This document shows, one piece after another, positions 56,464 to 64,000 of a stretch of 64,000 nucleotides of DNA; positions within the stretch are counted from its first letter, which is position 1, and each line of letters begins with the position of its first letter. Source of the stretch: Karstenula rhodostoma CBS 690.94 (lineage: Eukaryota; Ascomycota; Dothideomycetes; Pleosporales; Didymosphaeriaceae). Under the pieces are notes generated by a model. The model worked only from the letters and a program-made list of their open reading frames with translations. It was not told the origin of the DNA and made no database searches. The DNA lies in contig MU001514.1 in the NCBI GenBank assembly GCA_010093485.1, forward strand, positions 280,779-344,778. The letters are read 5' to 3'. The translations under genes and the position numbers were made by a program.

Positions 56464-59400
56464 GGTTGGGTGGTGGTGCCTTATATTTGGGAAGAAAAAC
56501 ATTGGATGAGGAGGGAATGGGATAGCAAAAGTGGCGTTCAGGGGACTCGATCTAGGTACGCTGGGAACTATATAGATTCTACTTGCCCTTCTTTTTTTTC
56601 ATGGATTCTGTTCATCTTGCTTGTCTCTGGTGAATGACACATGCCTCATGGTTATAGTCCTTGTTAAAACAGTCCTTCGAGAATGGTAGGCTCTCTCTCC
56701 ACGACATTCATGCCATGCTCTCCGAGCTTCGCACAAGGTGCACTATTGCATTTCTATGCTATATATCAAACCATCTTTTCTGCGTCAGTCAGGAACACAA
56801 CAACGGTCCCGACCCCGAGTAGCACAGAGGGGAGTGTTGAGCGAAAACTATTTGGCATGTACACTCGAGCGCAGAGTACTCGCGGAGGGGCTCAGGAGCA
56901 GCACTGCTTTTGATGGTAGGAAATCGGGATCATAAATAAAGGCCTGGTATCTAGATCTCATGGTAGCAGTCTTTTACTTTGTATATTGCGAGTCATGTGA
57001 TAGTGGAAGTTATCTTACGTGAAGGGTCATTCGTCTAGCTGCAAATCATTGTTTCGTTCTCTGTCTGTGGTTGTTATCGTGTCGAGCGCAATTTTTTTTC
57101 ATCTTACTGTAAGATCAACAGACCACTCTCATATTTTTACCGGTCTGTAGTTTCTGTCGATTACAGTATGTAGACATCATCCTGAGTGGAGTCGACACCC
57201 AATACCTCGCCAAAACTTTGACTTTACTATGAAACCTGTCTGAACGAAAACGTCGAAGCTTTGAACTTGTGAGATACCTGCCTCGACTAAAAAGCTGGAA
57301 TACTACGCAAACAAGGGAGTGGTTTTGGGAATAACTCGAAGGGCAGAATGTATCTCCACATCATGTAATTTATACGACGTCAGGGCGAAAGGGAAAGAGA
57401 TGTTGGAAATGATGTAGATAACAGAGATCTCGCATCCACCGGTTAATAAGGGGATATCAGTAATTACGGGACGTATCATGGATGTAGTGGAGTTCTAGTC
57501 GCTGTTATACCTACTTCCACTATATCTCGCCCACACGAGAACCGACCTCAACAATCGAATATCCATTTACAACACTGCATAACATAGTCTTGGATACAGT
57601 GCATTCCATCATTGAATACACACCTTCTTCTGTGCGAAAACCTCACGTTTACTTTCCACCCTACGAGATATTGGAAATTAACTCCATCCCTCTTACTCGG
57701 CATCAACCTCACACCCTCCTACCTATCCCTTCTACCCTCTCCCCCCACCCCCCCCCTCGACCTTGCACAAACCCTACACACACCCTCCCACCGTAAACCT
57801 CCGACTACCGCACCCACACGCTCGCTCTCCCACCGTGCCACGGACCTCCGACATCTGAAACATCGGATTTCGCAGCCCTGCTGATGCGATGCAGTCTAAG
57901 CGAGACATTACGCCCGAACGCACGAGGCTTCGAGATAAGCTTTTTGCGTGACCGGGCTCGCGGGACGGGGTGGTGCAAGGAGGGAAGAAAAGAAGGTGTG
58001 AGGGTGGGGGCGAGCGGGGAGTGGTGAGCGGGGAGTGGTGAGCGTGCTGGAGGGGGTGTCGTGAGGACTTTGGTTCTAGTCATCGAGTACTCGTGGGAGT
58101 GGAGGTTCAGATTTCAGCTGTATGTTGGTACGTGTGAGATAGTCGATGGCTGTGTAAAGGGGTCTTTTGTACGGAGGTGGTGGAGTAGTTCGATTGGGGG
58201 GCTGTCTACTTGGTTCAACGGTGAGATGAGTGAGTATGCTGTGGACGTTGGAGATTAACCGACGATGTAACAGTCTGCTATATATACTAATTAGTATACT
58301 CTACCCTGTATGTGTTGATCGTGGAATAAATTCTGCGTCATATAAGCTATGGCGTACACATGCGTATATTTCCGACTTCTCTCACTCTGTAGGGTGATCA
58401 GAATTGCCAATGATGAAGAGCGGTAAATGTAGCCATGTCTACCAGGATGTTATGTAGAACGCCAAAAGGTTGGTAAGTATAAGAGATTGCGGAATATATA
58501 TGAGCACGTAGAAAGAAGCAAGACTGACAGCTCAGACCGAACACGTGGAAGTCACCTCTGTCCCCCACAGACTAGAAGCCTCAGACAAAACACACCCTTC
58601 ACAATCCTATTTGTTCTCAAAGACGATGTGAACATCTGCTACCACAGATCAAGTCGTGCCTCGCATGTCCAGCAATCAAGAGTTTGACCTCTCCCACCCA
58701 CTCGCGCGAACACCCAACCAACTCAGACGCGGACGTCGGACCGCTCAACACTGCACACGTATGGTATGCCTGCTTCGCACTGCACGCACTGCAGTCATAG
58801 CCACGTGCATCGGCGGACCCAACCTCACGCCGATCTACAATTGGAGAGCGAGGCCTCGCGCTTCAGATGTCTTGATCTCCATAGCTCCTCCTACCCGCAC
58901 GTGCAGCCAAAGTACTTTCTTTGTCCTGCAGCGTATATCTACCGCAAGCAGTGAAGCATCCGCCTCGATCCTCACTAGCCTACTGTGCCGCCAACGGTAC
59001 CTACATGCCGCGTCTCACCCTCACAGGCTCACCTCACTCACTCACCACCGCAGCCTCGGGCACATGCACGCGACCCATTCCCCGGTCAGCTCAGCAACAG
59101 CACGCAAAAAGCAGCACTGGATTCATCAAGACGCGAGATTCCTCATCGCAAGCCGCGAGTTGGTGAAAGAGGCACAGCGCGTTCCCACTCTCCTCGCGCA
59201 CAGCGTGCGCGCGACGAGAGTGGCATAGCGAAGGGGGGCTACGCCTCAGATTTCGATATTTGCGCTGCCCGAATGGGAGACCCCTATCTGCATTCGTCGA
59301 CCAACAGTCAAGATGTTTATGCGGTGTTTACCCAAGATGAGAAGGCGATTCAACACAATGAAAGCGCTCATTTTACAGTTCATTGTAGAGAGATTGTGGT

Positions 59401-62400
59401 TGTGTAGTCGGGTTTGCGCGCTGATGCTCACATGCCGCTAGCGCGGTAATCACCGCTCACGTCATCATCTCAGTCGCTCCCGTGGTTGAGCTCGGGATGC
59501 TAACTTGTGAGACTAAAGTCGCGTGGGCTGCATGCGAACAACTGGTGCGCTGCTGTGCTGCGAAAGCGGCAAGCGGGGGCCATGCAGGCACTGCACGCCG
59601 GCGCGGCTGAGCATGGGCGGCTAATGCTAAGAGAACCATAAATACATCCATGGTGGATGCGCTAGACGTGGTGGGTATTGTAGTGGGTATCGCTGACGTG
59701 TTAGGGCAGAGGCAGACCTACAGGAGGAATGAGGATTGATGGCAGTGCAGAGTGCGCCATGTGTTGTAGATGTCGGAATCTATGTAGAAGGTAAATGATC
59801 GTAGGTATGAAAACTGTGCTAGTCCTCCGGTGGGGACGGGAAAGCATATCGGTCTTCTAGAAGTGCAGTGGGTCGTTGGTGTGATTTTCTTACACGTACA
59901 TGCGTGCTCATTTCGGATAAGTTGCTGTTGCCAACGGCAGTGGACATCTTACAGTGTGCTGAGTAAATGTTTACCACGCGCACACGTACGCACTGTGGAG
60001 CTACTATGCGATCCATCTAGAACACGGTCAAATATCGTCCGAATGCTATTGCCGCTTTTGCACAGGTAAAGAAAAGTCCTGCTAAGAGTGAATCTTGAAC
60101 GTCACAAGAAGCCCTCAGAAAGGTGGTTCGAACATATCATAAAAGTGGTCCCGATCGTCTGAACGCGCAAGCTTCACCCCGCAACCCCATATTCAGGCGA
60201 GGATCACGTTCTGGAAGGTGGCGAACTGTTGAAGCAGCATTTACCGTTACAGTGGACTTTGACATCAGCGAGCTCATGCGGCTGTTGATCGCTAGTGGCC
60301 ACAAGCTGCGGACCCTAAGCGTGAGGCACGAGATGTTTCGTAGAGTTGGGCCGGTATGCAACGGATCGCGCAAAAGTACGGGGCCTGATGATTATAGCTG
60401 GAAATGCTGGGTGGGTGAGCGATAGGCAGGGCAGATATATAGCCTGAAGGGAAGGCCGTCGTCACGAAACCAGACTCAAGATGTCGAATGCTGTTCGGCA
60501 GCAAGGTGACAGTGTGTAACAGATTGTCATGTTTCGAAACATTTATGCGTTGTGAGTATTTTGTTTCGCTATGGGATTGCCTGTTGTGTTTGTTGCATCC
60601 TGGCTGACTGGGATCGCATGCGTAGCGATTCCTGTTGTTGCTGTTGTCATGCTGAGTACTGTCCGTCGAACTCAATTCTCTTGCCAAAGTCCGCTAGCTC
60701 ACGGAACTGGTGAGCACCGACATGCCGCGAACATACAAATCTCGATACGGTATTGTGTGGTTCGACGAGTGGCCGGTACACGCTAATAGCCACCATTGAA
60801 TGGCCATTGAATGGGGAGCCGACGCGCCGCGAACGCTCCGTGACACCGGAAACACTACATTATGTCATGAGCCCGCAAACTCATGAAACTGGAAGACGAA
60901 AACGTCCTGTTGATAAAGATGACGAGAGGATTTTGAAAGCTTCGAAAGTGGAGATGATGGACAGGTGAGGGTTAATGTTCAAATCGGCTAGCCGAATGCA
61001 TAGCGTACCATTATTGTTATTTGGTTCTCGAGAATAGCCGCCAAAGTTAGATTCAACTTCATGAAGCTTGAGACACAGTCATGCCTGGGCTAATCGACGA
61101 AGCTATGTATCGCGTCGACAACAGATGTGGCGCACGTGGACAGCCATATCAATCTGAAACGAGCATCCGTCAAATGAAGAAGAGATATTCGAGCTCGCGG
61201 GGTGTTTGAGCTCGTCGTGCGTAACCTCTTGTGGCTTCGTTCGCCTTGCTATCGAAAGCGCACAGGGAAACAATAGGACGTGGAGAGGAAAATAGATTGT
61301 GAAACGGAGCCAGCGTTGATGGTAGCCAGCATGGGAAATGAGAGAGGTGCAGCTCAGCTGCCGCAAGCTTCGACGATTGATCCGAAGGCGGGAGGAGAAA
61401 CGTGGGCTGTCGTCCCGCGTGGTCTGTCGAGCGGCCACTTGCAGGCGGTGCACGAATTGCGCGGCGGCGGAAGGACGCAGGTCAATTAACAGATAGATGG
61501 AGGTGGCGCGTCGGTCGCGGATGGCAAGCAGCCGTCGCGGCAATCAGCGGAGGGGTGCCAGGTGGGAGCACGAGGGAGCGTGGCGCCTTCCCGAAATGAA
61601 ATGAGGCAGGGGCGACCGGTCTCGCGATGGGCTGTGGCCTCTGGCGCTGGCTCCCCGGCAGCACCCACAGGGCTCGAGTCCACAACCCACACGTCCTCTG
61701 CGCGACGGGAGAGGCAGCGCAGCGATCTGGCAACGAGCAGCGGCAGACTACTTGGTGGAGGCAATGCTGAGATTTGCGGGCGGGGATGGATATTGGCTCG
61801 GTGAAGGGACCCTTGCAGCGTTGTTTGGAGCACAGACAGCCCCCAGCCTGCTCCCGCGAAACACGCTGGCGGCGCACACTGCGACCAGGTGTGCACAGTG
61901 GAAATCACCTGTGCCCGCACGGAGTACAGTACAGGCTCTGTGTCCGCTGCCCGTCGTCGCCGCACGTCGAGATTGCTGCAGAACACACAGCAGCAGCAGT
62001 GCACGCAGCCCTGACGGCCTCTTTATGGTGTCCTGAGCCTCGCCGTCCCGCCGAAGCGCCGCTGCTCTATTTTTTGCGCTATCGAAAAGCGGCGCCCCGA
62101 ATTTCCCGTTGAGCGAGCGTGGCCCGGCTTAGGGCGCCCGTTCGGTACGACTCCGCAAGGCACGGCTGCTAGCGACTCGCTGCTTTGGCGGCCCCCCCTG
62201 CTCAAGCTCATTTGGCGAAACTCTGTCCGCGAGGCCTGGGCGCGCCTGCCCGCCGTTGTGCTAGAGTCTCACGCTCCTCTCCCTTCCTTACCACCGCCTT
62301 GCCGACCCACCACCTCTCCTCACCTCTTGACAATCCTCGACCGGACCGCATAACAGCACTTGTCGCCGTGCTGTGTGCCCGTCCTCCGCCGTCGCAGTCC

Positions 62401-63137
62401 CCCTCCCCCCTCGCCTCGCCTCGCCCTCTCCTTGCCAACCGCTGCTCACGACCGCCCTCGGGCTCACACTCTCTTTGTCGCGCGCTGCAATTCCGTTTCT
62501 TCGTGCTCCCGCTATCTACCGCTCCGCCGCCGCTCATTCATCGCAACTTGCTTCCTGCTAGCCGCACCCCGGACGCATCGCATACACACGCAACCCCTCG
62601 ATCCGGAACAAACCCGCCCATCGACCCGTTCTTTGTGTGCCACGATACCCAGCCCAGCCACGTCCGTCTCGCGAAGAAATTGCCGTGTCGAAACCTTTGT
62701 CCCGGCTTCGCTGCCCATTGACGGCCCGACGCTATAGACCACTGCCGTGGCATTGGCAGTCGTCCTCGCGAACCCAGCAACTGCTCGTCCAAACATGACG
62801 GCATAGCCGACTCGACGACTGTCTTACTCGCGTCGACGCGGCATCTGCATTGTTCAGAGCATTGTCCGTCTTTCTAGCTGCATTGCCAGCTTAGTGAGTT
62901 GCCCCAGGCGCATTGCTACAGCAGGGGCGCAGTCTGCTAAACCACGCGCAGGTCCACTCATTTTTTTTATTACTCTTGATTCGTCAAGTCCACTCGTTTG
63001 AATAGCGCTCTACAGTATGTTTTGCCCATGCCTGGCTGAAGCTCGTCTAATGCGAATAGACTCGGTTCTGAACATCGACTTCGATACCCTTGGGAGACAT
63101 ACATATTAGGCCCTAGTGATTGAAGATAATAATAAAT
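56464..63137. other. 6.7-kb gene desert before the right-edge gene
   Basis: No gene is supported. The part up to about 60970 is AT-richer, with frames under 195 codons and no domain. A Ser/Arg-rich frame at 58656-59228 and Cys/Arg-rich frames near 61500-62100 overlap opposite-strand frames and look random. Repeats include a 14-bp duplication at 58013-58040 and a poly-T/A stretch near 57091-57098. About 62270-62700 is strongly C/T-rich and may be a leader or promoter for the gene starting at 63138. Confidence 0.5.
58013..58040. repeat. 14-bp tandem duplication (GAGCGGGGAGTGGT)
   Basis: Two exact copies in tandem plus a partial third, in noncoding sequence. Confidence 0.9.
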
Positions 63138-64000
63138 ATGCCGCGATCCACGACAACATGGGCCCTGGCCCTGCTCGTTTCCAGCATGGCTGGTCCGATG
63201 GTGGCCACGGCCGATGCCTTGCCAGCGGGCCCGCAGCAGACAAATATGCGCCCACGGTACTACTTCCCGCGGCATGTCAAGCGACAGTTTGCGAACACGA
63301 CCACACCGGCAACACCACCAGAACCGACGTCTGATCTGGTTCTACCGCCCAGCTCGACACCTTCGCCATCGGACGACCAACCTTCGGACATATCGAACAT
63401 ATTCGAGTCACTATTGCATCTGCGGCCTTCATCTTCCGAAACTGCGGAGACCGTAATAGTCTCGCCTTCGCCAATCACCAACCCCGGAGATTCTGCATCT
63501 GCCCCAGCACTTACCACAACCGAAGTTGGTTCGACGCAACTCACACCCTCCGATCCTGTTCTTCCCACACCATCTTCCGCTTCGTCGGCAGAAGCAGTGT
63601 CGAGCGAAGCGCCGCCACCTGTCTCCAGTGGTGGCTCTACGGACGGAGTCCCCGTACCCATCCTCACGCCAACCCCTTCGCCTTCACCGAGTGCGATCGA
63701 ACCTTCAACTCCTTCCGTTGGCTCTACCGACCGGGTACCAGAATCTCCTATACTCCCCACCACTGCGCCTGAGCCGATCGAACCTACAAGCTCTCGAGTG
63801 GTGACTCCCACGCCATCTGCAACGGATGTTGTTGCTTCGACGGGCGGTATTCCTTCATCTGTCGTGCCGGCTTCGAGCCCCGCAGCTCCCGCTGAAAGCG
63901 ATACTGTACAGTCTAGCATTGCGTCAACTGGTATCATCCCGTCGTCGATTGTTCAGCCTACGTCCTCGGTCGCTCCTGTATCGAGTGAGCCTATCCAGTC
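63138..64000 (+). CDS. secreted Ser/Thr/Pro-rich protein, 5' part only (runs off the window)
   Basis: The frame is open from the ATG at 63138 to the last base (287 codons and two bases) with no stop and no obvious intron. The N-terminus is a signal peptide: a basic start (MPRSTTTW), a hydrophobic core ALALLVSSMAGPMVA, and a cleavage-like ATADA. A dibasic Kex2-type site (HVKR) follows near residue 49. The rest is dominated by Ser, Thr, Pro, Val and Ala with repeated phrases such as VGSTDRVP, GGSTDGVP, IPSSVVPASS and IPSSIVQPTSS. These suggest decaying internal repeats and heavy O-glycosylation. Candidates are a cell-wall or GPI-anchored protein, an adhesin or the stalk of an enzyme; the C-terminus would decide. 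No catalytic domain is visible in this part. Confidence 0.75.
   Translation, partial: MPRSTTTWALALLVSSMAGPMVATADALPAGPQQTNMRPRYYFPRHVKRQFANTTTPATPPEPTSDLVLPPSSTPSPSDDQPSDISNIFESLLHLRPSSSETAETVIVSPSPITNPGDSASAPALTTTEVGSTQLTPSDPVLPTPSSASSAEAVSSEAPPPVSSGGSTDGVPVPILTPTPSPSPSAIEPSTPSVGSTDRVPESPILPTTAPEPIEPTSSRVVTPTPSATDVVASTGGIPSSVVPASSPAAPAESDTVQSSIASTGIIPSSIVQPTSSVAPVSSEPIQ

Noticed and set aside
63260..63937. 225-codon Gly/Val/Ser-rich frame on the minus strand
   Set aside because: It is antisense to the Ser/Thr/Pro-rich right-edge gene, which has a signal peptide and a longer open frame.
1..64000. tRNA, rRNA and CRISPR features
   Set aside because: GGTTCGA-like strings (for example near 13353, 28438, 40070 and 60126) are not accompanied by an A-box or cloverleaf. 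No rRNA-like blocks or regularly spaced repeats were seen.

Overview
The window is nuclear DNA of a filamentous ascomycete (Pezizomycotina). The evidence is the gene set (CreA, a UapA-type purine permease, an Ole1-type desaturase with a fused cytochrome b5, Aurora kinase, Set3, Atp23, a Tip41-like protein), short introns of about 50-90 nt with GTAWGT-type donors and CTAAC-type branch sites, CT-rich leaders and single-gene transcription units. A dothideomycete is my guess, not something the sequence proves.

Layout. 1-7678: gene-poor. It has a cluster of perfect hairpins at the left edge, a possible decayed coding stretch (about 560-1099) and a 14-bp minisatellite, and leads into the intronless carbon-catabolite repressor gene creA (7679-8980). 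8981-16579: about 7.6 kb without a recognisable gene but with a 13/15-bp minisatellite. 16580-20199: a Rad51-paralog gene and an mARC-like MOSC gene, divergent. 21729-22180: a small DUF4267-like membrane protein. 23356-26391: a PHD-SET protein of the Set3 type. 28184-31487: a secreted type-B carboxylesterase and an RKM5-like methyltransferase, convergent with only 83 bp between them. 31945-38515: a long-chain acyl-CoA synthetase, a membrane-anchored cupredoxin protein and a PAS-domain protein. 40305-42281: the purine permease. 44774-46270: the stearoyl-CoA desaturase. 46855-56463: the densest part, with TDP1, Aurora kinase, a TIP41-like protein, acyl-CoA-binding protein, ATP23 and glutamate 5-kinase. 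56464-63137: a second desert of about 6.7 kb. 63138 to the right edge: the 5' part of a secreted Ser/Thr/Pro-rich protein that runs off the window.

How the genes relate. They are mostly conserved housekeeping or regulatory genes in separate transcription units, and nothing here looks like an operon or a secondary-metabolite cluster. Three genes handle acyl-CoA: the synthetase makes it, the binding protein carries it and the desaturase uses it. They are not adjacent. Three divergent pairs have short shared promoters: Aurora/TIP41, ATP23/glutamate kinase and RKM5/acyl-CoA synthetase.

Limits. Exon boundaries were worked out by hand from GT/AG signals, frame continuity and remembered family motifs. 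Family names rest on motifs, not on database searches. I found no complete transposon, tRNA, rRNA or CRISPR array, and no convincing novel multi-gene system.
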